From a virus, in the IMG/VR virus record IMGVR_UViG_3300022220_000027, positions 1 to 21,771 of that record: a stretch of 21,771 bases of DNA, one strand, 5' to 3'. The first letter of the stretch is position 1; every line of letters begins with the position of its first letter. Both the position numbers and the translations under genes were made by a program. The notes below the pieces were generated by a model. The model was not told the origin of the DNA. It searched no databases and was given only the letters and a program-made list of their open reading frames with translations. Positions 7,731 through 14,249 of this stretch are shown here, one piece after another.

Positions 7731-7940
7731 CTACTTCTGCCCGTAAGCCGTGCGGAAGAACTCTAACGCTGACGAAGGATTCATCTGCCCCTTGTCACCG
7801 TCGTCGTTCCTTGCGCTTATGTATGCCTGCCAGTCCATCAGTACGTCCATTGGAAGGGACGCCAGCTTGTCGGTATCCGCCTCGCCCACCATCGCGCCGA
7901 GGTGGTGCAAGAACATGCGGAACGGGCGCCCCCTTAACCG
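7731..7940 (-). CDS. Tail assembly chaperone C-terminal extension, expressed by -1 frameshift
   Basis: This is the second half of a G/GT-type chaperone pair. It has no good start of its own at its beginning. Entered by a -1 slip at the GGGAAAC site, the reading continues as RLRGRPFRMFLHHLGAMVGE to a TAG just before the tape measure ATG, adding 69 residues to 102 for a fusion of 171. A weak internal ATG at 7916 exists without a Shine-Dalgarno sequence. By analogy with lambda gpG/gpGT, the long form recruits the tail tube protein to the tape measure through this extension. The helix-rich sequence and the position between tail tube and tape measure fit. Confidence 0.85.
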   Translation of the reverse strand, partial: RLRGRPFRMFLHHLGAMVGEADTDKLASLPMDVLMDWQAYISARNDDGDKGQMNPSSALEFFRTAYGQK

Positions 7941-8245
7941 TTTCCCACCGAGTCCCCGAGTCCCGATACCTCCAGTGCCTTCTCGGCTACAACCTTGACC
8001 ACGTCGAAGTCCACCTCGCGGCGAATCAGTTCGACGTCACTATCATCCCACAGCCGCGTGCCGTGTTGGTCGCACGCACAGTAGCAGCAGACTCGGGACA
8101 AGGCGTTCACGCCATCAAGTTCCTCGTCACGTTCCGTGCCTAGAAAGGTCTCAAGCTGTAGCCCAGTGAGCGGCCGCACGTGATACGTCTTGTCCTGGTG
8201 TGACAAAGACACCACGCGCCGCTCCAGGAAGGCGGCCTTGCTCAT
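7934..8245 (-). CDS. Tail assembly chaperone, short product (103 aa)
   Basis: This is the zero-frame product of the chaperone pair. Its ATG overlaps the tail tube gene stop by 4 bases. The sequence opens with FLERRVVSLSHQDKTYHVRPLTG and continues with helical segments (LIRREVDFDVVKVVAEKALEV), as expected for this family, which coats the tape measure before tail tube polymerisation. A small Cys cluster (SRVCCYCACDQHG, about residues 50-62) is unusual for the family and might bind metal or simply be lineage-specific. The frame ends in GNG-TAA right after the slippery site, so most ribosomes should make this short form. Confidence 0.87.
   Translation of the reverse strand: MSKAAFLERRVVSLSHQDKTYHVRPLTGLQLETFLGTERDEELDGVNALSRVCCYCACDQHGTRLWDDSDVELIRREVDFDVVKVVAEKALEVSGLGDSVGNG
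7940..7946 (-). promoter_or_regulatory. Programmed -1 ribosomal frameshift site GGGAAAC
   Basis: On the minus strand the zero frame reads GTG GGA AAC GGT TAA, so the heptamer G-GGA-AAC sits exactly in the X-XXY-YYZ register needed for a -1 slip. Six bases after the heptamer begins a GGGGGCGCCC element with a self-complementary GGGCGCCC core that could form a stimulatory structure. The -1 frame stays open to the tape measure gene. This is the same type of site as lambda G/T (GGGAAAG). Efficiency cannot be judged from sequence. Confidence 0.88.
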
Positions 8246-8646
8246 GCGAACGCGGGCGCTGTGTCACCGTCCCAACGGATAGTGAGCTCGGCAGTGGTCT
8301 CGTCCTCATCACCACCCGAGGCGTCCACGCTGAACCCCTCCACAAAGCCTGTCCCGATGATGGTCGGGTTCGGGCTGTTGCCGTCGTTGAACGTGATCGT
8401 GATGGTCTCAGCGACGCCCATGACCGGCCGCACGCCATCGAACAAGACGGTCATGGACATCGTCTCGTAATTGATGAGAGTGCCTGGCTTGAACTGTCGC
8501 GCTCCCGTGGTAGCGAGGTTCGTCACGTCCTTTGCCGGCAACGTAGCACCGGCGAGCGGCGCGAACGTTAGTACCTCCGCCGTGTACGTCTGCGTGCCGA
8601 AGCCAATCGTTGCACCTTGGGAACTGATAGTTGTAGGTAGTGCCAT
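8242..8646 (-). CDS. Major tail (tail tube) protein (134 aa)
   Basis: A small beta-rich protein upstream of the chaperone pair and downstream of the tail terminator, the fixed place of the tail tube subunit. The N-terminal half (ISSQGATIGFGTQTYTAEVL, VTNLATTGARQFKPGTL) and the C-terminal FVEGFSVDASGGDEDETTAEL followed by a TIRWDG strand are typical of siphovirus tube proteins. It is shorter than lambda gpV because it lacks an added C-terminal Ig domain. The start is supported by GGAGAT about 8 bases upstream. The 60-base leader upstream separates it from the terminator gene and is one of the few real gaps in the operon. Confidence 0.88.
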   Translation of the reverse strand: MALPTTISSQGATIGFGTQTYTAEVLTFAPLAGATLPAKDVTNLATTGARQFKPGTLINYETMSMTVLFDGVRPVMGVAETITITFNDGNSPNPTIIGTGFVEGFSVDASGGDEDETTAELTIRWDGDTAPAFA

Positions 8647-8706
8647 CGTTCAAATCTCCAGAAGCGGACCCGCTGCGACGGGCGTATTGAGTAAAGAAGC
8701 CAAACG

Positions 8707-9129
8707 CTAGACAGCCGTGCCAGTCTCGCCGAACAGGAAAATGTAGTCTGCCGATATACGATACACACCAGGGTCACCGCCATCGCTCGGCGGCGTAAAG
8801 CCTACATCCTCGTCATCGAGATTGACACTGACAACATACTCCGCGCCCATCGTGGCGCCACGCCACCCGTCCAAGTTATCACGCAGAACGTCGGCCACAG
8901 CCTGGGCGCCATCCGGTGTGGCAGCGTAGGCATCTAGCTGCATCCGTGCCCGGACCATACCGCTCGGGCGTGAGATGCCCGGCGAACGCCTAGTGCTGAC
9001 ACGTGTCTGTATGACGTACGGCAGCACGGACCCTTGCGGAGCCTGGACAGGATAGATACGCGACGACACCAACGCCGTCACAGCCCCGATGCCTCCGAGG
9101 TATGTATAGATGGCGGTCTCGATACTCAT
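8707..9129 (-). CDS. Tail terminator/tail completion protein, DUF3168-like (140 aa)
   Basis: The family caps the finished tail tube and joins the tail to the head. Recognisable features are the N-terminal IETAIYTYLGGIGAVTALV, the SSRIYPVQAPQGSVLPYVIQ strand pair (usual form RIYP...AP....P.I), the ARMQLDAYA strand followed by an AVADVLRDNLDGW helix, and a C-terminal RISADYIFLF strand. Its length is normal for the family. It overlaps the gp10-like gene by ATGA and precedes the tail tube gene, matching the standard siphovirus order. Confidence 0.88.
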   Translation of the reverse strand: MSIETAIYTYLGGIGAVTALVSSRIYPVQAPQGSVLPYVIQTRVSTRRSPGISRPSGMVRARMQLDAYAATPDGAQAVADVLRDNLDGWRGATMGAEYVVSVNLDDEDVGFTPPSDGGDPGVYRISADYIFLFGETGTAV

Positions 9130-9572
9130 CGCCCCGCCTTCTTTTCAATGGCCCTGCCAATGTCGCGACCGATGAGAAGCACCTCAAGGCTGCGGTGCTC
9201 ATCCACGGCCGGCCGCATGTAGGGATAGGCCCGGACCTCACCGTGGCCATACTCCACCGCCGTCGGGTAGTAGTACTTATCAAACGGCCCGATGCCTAAC
9301 GCTTCACGTTCCGGAAAGGCAATACCGAGACGGATAAAGCCTCGGCGCGAAGACCCACGGATAGACGTCTCTTGAAACGCCTGGCGTAGCCTTCCGGTTC
9401 GCACGTTTACCTTGTCATTAGACAGGTTCTCGACAACGTAGCCACGCACACGCTTGGCACTCTTGCGTAAGGCTGACCGGACAATAGTCCGCTGGACTCG
9501 AGCCTCTAGCCGCTTTAATTCCTTCTCCAGTTCCGGCACGCCCAGGACTTTGATATCTACGGCTAGCGTCAT
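9126..9572 (-). CDS. HK97 gp10-like head-tail/neck protein (148 aa)
   Basis: Hallmarks of the HK97 gp10 family are present: an N-terminal VDIKVLGVPELEKELKRL helix, an ALRKSAKRVRGYV helix, VRTGRLRQAF (the R-TG-L-R/K motif) and a C-terminal stretch with EYGHGEVRAYPYMRPA (usual form E.G......PFMRPA). Such proteins act at the head-tail interface or in tail completion. Start and stop both overlap neighbours by 4 bases (ATGA), and the neighbours are the adaptor and the terminator, as expected. Confidence 0.9.
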   Translation of the reverse strand: MTLAVDIKVLGVPELEKELKRLEARVQRTIVRSALRKSAKRVRGYVVENLSNDKVNVRTGRLRQAFQETSIRGSSRRGFIRLGIAFPEREALGIGPFDKYYYPTAVEYGHGEVRAYPYMRPAVDEHRSLEVLLIGRDIGRAIEKKAGR

Positions 9573-9904
9573 GTGTCTTGTTCCTTGACCATGAGTTCGA
9601 GCAGCACGTTGCGATCGTTCGGGTTGATGGGTCCGCCCACTATGTTGAACACGCGGCTGTCACAGGCATCCACCACACGATAGCTGGAATCAACAGACGA
9701 TTGATACCGGATAACGATACGATGCGTGGTCTGCCCTTGCACCTGGGCGTTCTCGAAGTACTCACGGCCACGCAAGGGCTCGATGGAACCCCACACCGTG
9801 GCCGTTGTCGTCCACACATCCGTATAGCCACCGGACGCTGTGCGTGTTTGGTTTGTTTGCTGGAGATGCAAACGGCGCCGCAGTCTGCCTGCTCGAATCC
9901 TCAT
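9569..9904 (-). CDS. Head-tail adaptor/head closure protein, SPP1 gp16-like (111 aa)
   Basis: The sequence begins RIRAGRLRRRLHLQQ and continues with ASGGYTDVW, ATVWGSIEPLRGREYFENAQ and THRIVIRYQSSVDSSYRVV, the classic pattern of the phage head-tail joining family. The family forms a ring that closes the connector channel after DNA packaging. The length is normal. The gene overlaps both neighbours by 4 bases and sits directly after the connector gene. Confidence 0.92.
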   Translation of the reverse strand: MRIRAGRLRRRLHLQQTNQTRTASGGYTDVWTTTATVWGSIEPLRGREYFENAQVQGQTTHRIVIRYQSSVDSSYRVVDACDSRVFNIVGGPINPNDRNVLLELMVKEQDT

Positions 9905-10500
9905 GAAAGCTCGATGACCCGATACGGTGACAGCAACGCGTTCACACCCATAGGCAGCTCACTGACGATGGTACCGATGACGGTATGCTCTCGGTTCTCG
10001 TACCAGTTGCCAATAAGCAGCAGCATTGCCTGGCGTAGTGGAGCCGGCACGGCAGCTTGTAATCCGTACCCGGCAACGAACCGAATAGTCACGGCGTCGC
10101 GTATGTCACGGGTTCCAGGCCAAGACGAGTTATAGGCAAGGTCCACCCGAGGGCGCCACGTCTTGTCCGCGCTTAACGCATAGTTGCTCGCGTCGAACGT
10201 CTGCGTGTTGCCGTCCACATCCACGTAGCTAATCGAGGTAATGGACTGAATCGGAGGCAGTGGCAACCGGATGAAATCCACCACCGGGAACTCGTCTAGA
10301 AACAGGTCCCACGTGGCCGTTATCATCTGCCGCCCGAGATAACCGTCCCGCCCGTCCAGCACTTCCCGAGCTGCCGCAATAAGACCCTCGATGGCCGCGT
10401 CCTCGATGCCGTCGGTGCATTCGGACGCGCGGATGTGGTCTCGAGCCTCCACGAGGGACAGCGGCTCGACAGCTGGTGCAGTTACAAGCTCAAGTGACAT
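9901..10500 (-). CDS. Head-tail connector protein, phiE125 gp8/HK97 gp6-like (199 aa)
   Basis: The N-terminus (VTAPAVEPLSLVEARDHIRA) and the helix IEGLIAAAREVLDG, followed by GRQMITATWDLFLDEFP, are diagnostic of the phiE125 gp8 family of head-tail connectors that bind under the portal. The middle is a beta domain (IQSITSISYVDVDGNTQTF, VTIRFVAGYG) and the C-terminus a helix (PAPLRQAMLLLIGNWYENRE). It overlaps the preceding small gene by 11 bases. The connector module is normally close to the capsid gene; here about 6 kb of other genes separates them. Confidence 0.92.
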   Translation of the reverse strand: MSLELVTAPAVEPLSLVEARDHIRASECTDGIEDAAIEGLIAAAREVLDGRDGYLGRQMITATWDLFLDEFPVVDFIRLPLPPIQSITSISYVDVDGNTQTFDASNYALSADKTWRPRVDLAYNSSWPGTRDIRDAVTIRFVAGYGLQAAVPAPLRQAMLLLIGNWYENREHTVIGTIVSELPMGVNALLSPYRVIELS

Positions 10501-10792
10501 TAGACCGCCTCACCCATCGTTCGGAAGAAACCGCAGCCACTAAGGCGCCGCCGCCGGACCACTCGATGAAGTGGCGCCCTTCTTGGCTGTACGTGTAGTC
10601 GTAGTAGTAGACGCCTACACCGGAGTTGGTGACAAGCACGGGGCTGTCCGTGTTCACAGCCGTTACCGTGGCACCGTCCGGTGGGCGTACCTTGATTGTC
10701 ACCGTCGTCGGGTCAGCCGCCGCCCCGTTGATATCGGTAAACGTCACCGTGAACCGTTCCCGGTCATCAATGTCGCGTGCAATGGTGGGCAT
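10490..10792 (-). CDS. Small beta-sandwich virion-associated protein of unknown function (100 aa)
   Basis: A well placed AGGAG precedes the ATG by 5 bases and overlaps the stop of the fibre gene. The protein is beta-rich (RFTVTFTDINGAAADPTTV, TIKVRPPDGATV, GVYYYDYTYSQEGRHFIEWSG), looking like one Ig-like or carbohydrate-binding-like sandwich. Proteins of this type often lie just before the gp6-like connector in siphovirus operons. The exact role, connector accessory or capsid decoration, cannot be told. Confidence 0.75.
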   Translation of the reverse strand: MPTIARDIDDRERFTVTFTDINGAAADPTTVTIKVRPPDGATVTAVNTDSPVLVTNSGVGVYYYDYTYSQEGRHFIEWSGGGALVAAVSSERWVRRSNVT

Positions 10793-10800
10793 GGCTACTC

Positions 10801-12792
10801 CTAACTCATGACGGCGCCGCGAACGGCACAGGTTTCCACAGCGCCGCTTATGGTACCCGCGAAAGCGGCTTCGCCTGGCTGCAGCAATCCGGGGTTAAAC
10901 ACCACCACGGGTGACGCCGTGTCCGTCTCCGTGGCGCCAGTGACGGCCACGGTGAGAGTACCGAGGCTGATAGTGACGGCGAAGGCGGTGTCCGTCTCGG
11001 TCGCGCCAGTGACAACGACGACGTCACCTTGACCCACCGTGACAGCGGAGGCCGTGTCCGTCTCCGTCGCCCCGGTGACAGCGACCGTGAGGGCACCAAG
11101 AGAGACCGTGACAGCCGAGGCGGTGTCCGTCTCGGTAACTCCACCGGCGGAGACGGTGAGCGTACCGAGGGAGACGGTGACAGCAGCAGCGGTGTCCGTC
11201 TCGGTGACGGCACCAACAGCAACGAACTGCCCGCCCTGGTCCACCGTGACCGCCGAGGCGGTGTCCGTCTCCGTGGCACCAGTGACGGCGACGGTGAGAG
11301 TACCAAGACCCACCGTGACGCTGGCTGCCGTGTCGGTCTCGGTAACGGCACCAACAGCAACGAACTGCCCGCCCTGGTCCACCGTGACGCTGGCTGCGGT
11401 ATCGGTCTCGGTCGCCCCGGTGACGGAGACGGTAAGAGCCCCGAGACCTACCGTGACAGCCGACGCCGTGTCCGTCTCGGTCGCGCCAGTGACGGCCACG
11501 GTGAGGGTACCGAGGGAGACGGTGGCGCCGAAGGCCGTGTCCGTCTCCGTGGCGCCAGTGACGGCCACGGTGAGAGTACCGAGACCTACCGTGACAGCCG
11601 ACGCGGTGTCCGTTTCGGTAACGGCGCCGACGGAGACCGTGAGCGTACCGAGGGAGACGGTGGCGCCGAAGGCGGTATCGGTCTCACTCGCGCCAGTGAC
11701 GGCGATGTTCTGCCCGCCCTGGTCCACCGTGACAGCCGACGCGGTGTCCGTCTCACTGGCGCCGGTGACGGCGACGGTGAGCGTGCCGAGGGAGACGGTG
11801 GCAGCGAAGGCGGTGTCCGTCTCGGTGGCTACACCGGGGACCACATCGAGAGTGCCGAGACTAACCGTGACAGCCGACGCAGTGTCCGTCTCGGTAACGG
11901 CGCCGACGGAGACGGTGAGCGTACCGAGGGAGACCGTGACAGCAGCAGCCGTGTCCGTTTCCGTGGCGCCGGTGACGGCTATTGACTGGCCACCGCCGGC
12001 CACAGGCAACGAGTAAAGCGGTGGCCGCACACCGTAAACAAAGCCGAAAGGATTATCCCTCAGATAAGCACTCTCGCGGGCGTCGAGCACCCGATCCGCC
12101 CACATGCCTACATAAGCGATCCCACCGTCCCAGGTTTTTTCCTGCGCAGCCCACGACGGCGCGGCGAGACCGATCGCCAGATCCGCCGTCGTGGTCGGGA
12201 ATGTGGCAACGTCCGTTACCGAATCGGAAGTCTGATCAACGCCGTCGACGTAAATCGTGCCGGTGGTCCCGGATCTGGTGACGACGTAATCGCGCCATTC
12301 CTCCGCGAACTGGTTATCGGCATCGAACTGGTTGGCGTCGCCGTCAAACCGGCACACCACGCGATTAGCCGTCTCATAGACCGTATACCCGCCGCCGCCA
12401 CTGCCGGCGGTTGACTTGTCCAGGATGCGGATAAAATTCTCATTGTGTCCCGTCTCATCAAAATACGCCCGGAACGCCCATGTCGCACTGGACAAGCCCG
12501 ACAGGGACCAGGGGTCGCTCGCGGTGACGCTAGGCCAGTACCAGCCGCCGGTATCCACCGCGCCCGGCGACCAGTAAACAAAGGAATCTGTGTGCTTGTG
12601 CCGTTTCGGCTGGTTCTGAACGACCCCGGCGCGCGCGAGCATCGACCGCCCGGTAACAGCGTCGATGCAGTAGTTACCACCGAACAACCAGAAGCCAACC
12701 AGCCCTTCGGCCAGCGGATGCTGACGATCGACCGCGTACGGCCAGGCAGGCGCGAGGTTGGAATTATTGCTTCGCGTGCGAGAGGGGCGCAT
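10801..12792 (-). CDS. LamG-domain fibre protein with 16 tandem 23-residue repeats (663 aa)
   Basis: Residues about 22-255 form a LamG/concanavalin A-like domain: HPLAEGLVGFWLF at the start, ATWAFRAYFDE, WRDYVVTRSGTTGTIYVDGV, and the closing IAYVGMWADRVLDARESAYL helix typical of LamG_3 fibres. From about residue 268 to 645 there are 16 copies of a unit like TGATETDTASAVTVGLGTLTVAV, all with the ETDTA core. A short tail (LLQPGEAAF, ETCAVRGAVMS) ends it. It is likely a glycan-binding fibre or decoration protein. Because it lies between capsid and connector genes rather than after the tape measure, a head fibre is possible. The LamG half is rich in GATC sites and the repeat half has none, suggesting a fusion of two sources. 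Confidence 0.85.
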   Translation of the reverse strand: MRPSRTRSNNSNLAPAWPYAVDRQHPLAEGLVGFWLFGGNYCIDAVTGRSMLARAGVVQNQPKRHKHTDSFVYWSPGAVDTGGWYWPSVTASDPWSLSGLSSATWAFRAYFDETGHNENFIRILDKSTAGSGGGGYTVYETANRVVCRFDGDANQFDADNQFAEEWRDYVVTRSGTTGTIYVDGVDQTSDSVTDVATFPTTTADLAIGLAAPSWAAQEKTWDGGIAYVGMWADRVLDARESAYLRDNPFGFVYGVRPPLYSLPVAGGGQSIAVTGATETDTAAAVTVSLGTLTVSVGAVTETDTASAVTVSLGTLDVVPGVATETDTAFAATVSLGTLTVAVTGASETDTASAVTVDQGGQNIAVTGASETDTAFGATVSLGTLTVSVGAVTETDTASAVTVGLGTLTVAVTGATETDTAFGATVSLGTLTVAVTGATETDTASAVTVGLGALTVSVTGATETDTAASVTVDQGGQFVAVGAVTETDTAASVTVGLGTLTVAVTGATETDTASAVTVDQGGQFVAVGAVTETDTAAAVTVSLGTLTVSAGGVTETDTASAVTVSLGALTVAVTGATETDTASAVTVGQGDVVVVTGATETDTAFAVTISLGTLTVAVTGATETDTASPVVVFNPGLLQPGEAAFAGTISGAVETCAVRGAVMS
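10895..11979 (-). repeat. Tandem 69-bp direct repeats (about 16 copies) within the fibre gene
   Basis: The core (on the plus strand GTGTCCGTCTC and variants) recurs every 69 bases, with one 66-base interval near 11056. Each unit encodes 23 residues. Two flavours of linker alternate irregularly: LGTLTVAV/SVG and DQGGQFVAVG/NIAV. Copies are highly similar in DNA as well as protein, implying recent expansion or gene conversion. The repeats also create long open frames on the opposite strand, which I do not consider genes. Confidence 0.95.
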
Positions 12793-12801
12793 CAGGCGCG
12801 C

Positions 12802-13308
12802 TCACACCGAATCCAACTCTATGCCGGTGTACTCCAGGTGATTGTTTGTCCCCGTGCCATGAAACGCCGCGCCTGTGTTGTTGTGGATTACCACGCACCA
12901 CTCGAGAGGCATCTGCCCGCTAAACGCCGCCGCGACCGAAAACGGACCAAACAATATATCGGTGTTGTCGTCGGTCGCGGCAGTATTCGCAATGCCCAGC
13001 AGGCGCAACTGACGATATCCATCGACATGGGTGCTGCCGGTGGTCCCCCATGTAATGTCCGCGTCCCCCGCGTCGACGCCAGCCGTGAAGTCAACGCCGT
13101 CCCATGAACCCGCCACGTAAATGTCGATCTGCCCCGCCGCGGCGAGGGTTCCCGCCTGAATCGATCCGCCCACCAGCGCATCGATATAAAGGTTTACCTG
13201 ATTATCCACCAGTGCGCTACTGCACCATGTGTCGTCGTTATTCCCATCCGCCGACGTGATCGCGATCGCGGTAGCAATCGCTTGGTAACTGGTATTCAGT
13301 GTCGCCAT
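12802..13308 (-). CDS. Probable virion structural protein, beta-rich (168 aa)
   Basis: The ATG shares a base with the upstream TGA and has GAGGGAT 6-8 bases before it. The protein is beta-rich with many small residues (NQVNLYIDALVGGSIQAG, GQIDIYVAGSWDG, PLEWCVVIHNNTGAAFHG) and has no charged enzyme motif or membrane segment. It is a jelly-roll or sandwich-like candidate for capsid decoration or fibre attachment. It directly precedes the LamG gene. The DNA has many GATC sites, unlike the genes on either side of the island. I do not recognise a named family. Confidence 0.7.
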   Translation of the reverse strand: MATLNTSYQAIATAIAITSADGNNDDTWCSSALVDNQVNLYIDALVGGSIQAGTLAAAGQIDIYVAGSWDGVDFTAGVDAGDADITWGTTGSTHVDGYRQLRLLGIANTAATDDNTDILFGPFSVAAAFSGQMPLEWCVVIHNNTGAAFHGTGTNNHLEYTGIELDSV

Positions 13309-13757
13309 CAGCTATCCCTCGCCGCCGTCCAGTCCTCGCGGCTGATCACAGTTCCCTGACCGAAAAGCACCTCGGCACGCGATAACGCCACCGTTTGCGC
13401 GTCAAGTGCCGACACAGTAGTGGAATTAGGGATCAGGGCGAACAGTGCCCGGAATTGCGCCTTGTACTGCGCGATCTCAATCCCAGAGCCGAACACCTCG
13501 ACCAGAGTATGAACATAGTTGGCAAGCCCGGGCGGTGCCTGCTGGGCGTCGAGGTCCTGCGGATCATACGCGTCCATCATCGACTCCACGTCAAACAGCC
13601 GTCCGGCAGTATCACCGCCGACGTTTAATGCGGCGTCATTCAAGAGCTTCAATAGCGGTTGCGTCGGTCCCGACGCGTCATAGCCCATAGCGATCGGATC
13701 AGTCGTCACCTCGGTCTGCAACGACAAGAGATCAGCCGGATCCCCGCGATCGAACAT
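13308..13757 (-). CDS. Conserved-type siphovirus protein of unknown function (149 aa)
   Basis: The ATG follows a GGGAG Shine-Dalgarno sequence by 6 bases. The sequence (DRGDPADLLSLQTEVTTDP, LLKLLND, then ALSRAEVLFGQGTVISREDW) matches my recollection of a helical protein common in siphovirus structural operons next to tail fibre or LamG genes; no function is known to me. It is mostly helical and soluble. It has the densest GATC content of the window (nine sites in 450 bases), so with its two downstream neighbours it looks like an imported set. Confidence 0.75.
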   Translation of the reverse strand: MFDRGDPADLLSLQTEVTTDPIAMGYDASGPTQPLLKLLNDAALNVGGDTAGRLFDVESMMDAYDPQDLDAQQAPPGLANYVHTLVEVFGSGIEIAQYKAQFRALFALIPNSTTVSALDAQTVALSRAEVLFGQGTVISREDWTAARDS

Positions 13758-13768
13758 AAGAGACTCCC

Positions 13769-13786
13769 AGGCGCGAGGGGGCGCCT
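13769..13786 (-). other. Short stem-loop between two structural genes
   Basis: A perfect 6-bp stem AGGCGC/GCGCCT encloses the loop CCCCTC and begins at the stop of the 154-residue gene, just upstream of the GGGAG ribosome binding site of the next gene. No T-tract follows, so it is not a classic terminator. It could stabilise the mRNA end or limit read-through translation. It lies exactly at the edge of the GATC-rich island. Confidence 0.35.
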
Positions 13787-14249
13787 ATGCTGCGGTGAAT
13801 ACGTCCGCTCCGAACTGCGCTGTCACGTCGCTGCCGTTCGACGTCAGCACGAAGTCGTGGAACGTCAACGGAATCAGCGCCGCGTCCGCACTGGCGCCAG
13901 TGTCATCGTAGCAGACCACCATGCGTGTAATGCTCTCGCCGCCAGCCAGCGCCGTCCACGTGGTGTTCGGCAGCGTGTACGAATTGTCGTCCGCGCTGTC
14001 ATCCGGCGCCGGTGTGGCCGCAAGGTCTACGTCAGTGAGGTCCTTGTCCACGTAGCTGCCATCCGTCGGCCGCGCAAGCGTCCCAGCCAACAACGCGGCG
14101 ATGTCGTCGAACGCCTCGATGTCGTCATCGGCTTCCGTACCAGTGAAAAGAATCAGCGTAAGAACGCTGCCGGTTGGGTCGTTGGACTTCACGCGATCGT
14201 AGTATTCTTTCGCGCGGCCTTTGGCAATGTTGCATACTCCGTCAGCCAT
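13785..14249 (-). CDS. Probable virion structural protein (154 aa)
   Basis: The ATG has a strong GAGGAG about 8 bases upstream and overlaps the glycosyltransferase gene end by 8 bases. The N-terminus (VCNIAKGRAKEYYDRVKSN) is helical. The rest is beta-rich (SVLTLILFTGTEADDDI, ITRMVVCYDDTGASADAALI, FHDFVLTSNGSDVT). I recall similar proteins in siphovirus operons as structural or tail-fibre-associated proteins. No catalytic motif is seen. Unlike the next two genes it has only one GATC and belongs to the phage backbone in composition. Confidence 0.72.
   Translation of the reverse strand: MADGVCNIAKGRAKEYYDRVKSNDPTGSVLTLILFTGTEADDDIEAFDDIAALLAGTLARPTDGSYVDKDLTDVDLAATPAPDDSADDNSYTLPNTTWTALAGGESITRMVVCYDDTGASADAALIPLTFHDFVLTSNGSDVTAQFGADVFTAA

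Noticed and set aside
6184-7746. 520-residue open frame on the plus strand
   Set aside because: It is antisense to the tape measure and the next tail gene, is Ser/Arg-rich, lacks domain signals, and is explained by codon bias in the GC-rich minus-strand genes.
11029-12016. Two long plus-strand frames of 318 and 325 residues with repetitive sequence
   Set aside because: They are the opposite-strand readings of the 69-bp fibre repeats. Repeats whose period is a multiple of three keep any stop-free frame open.
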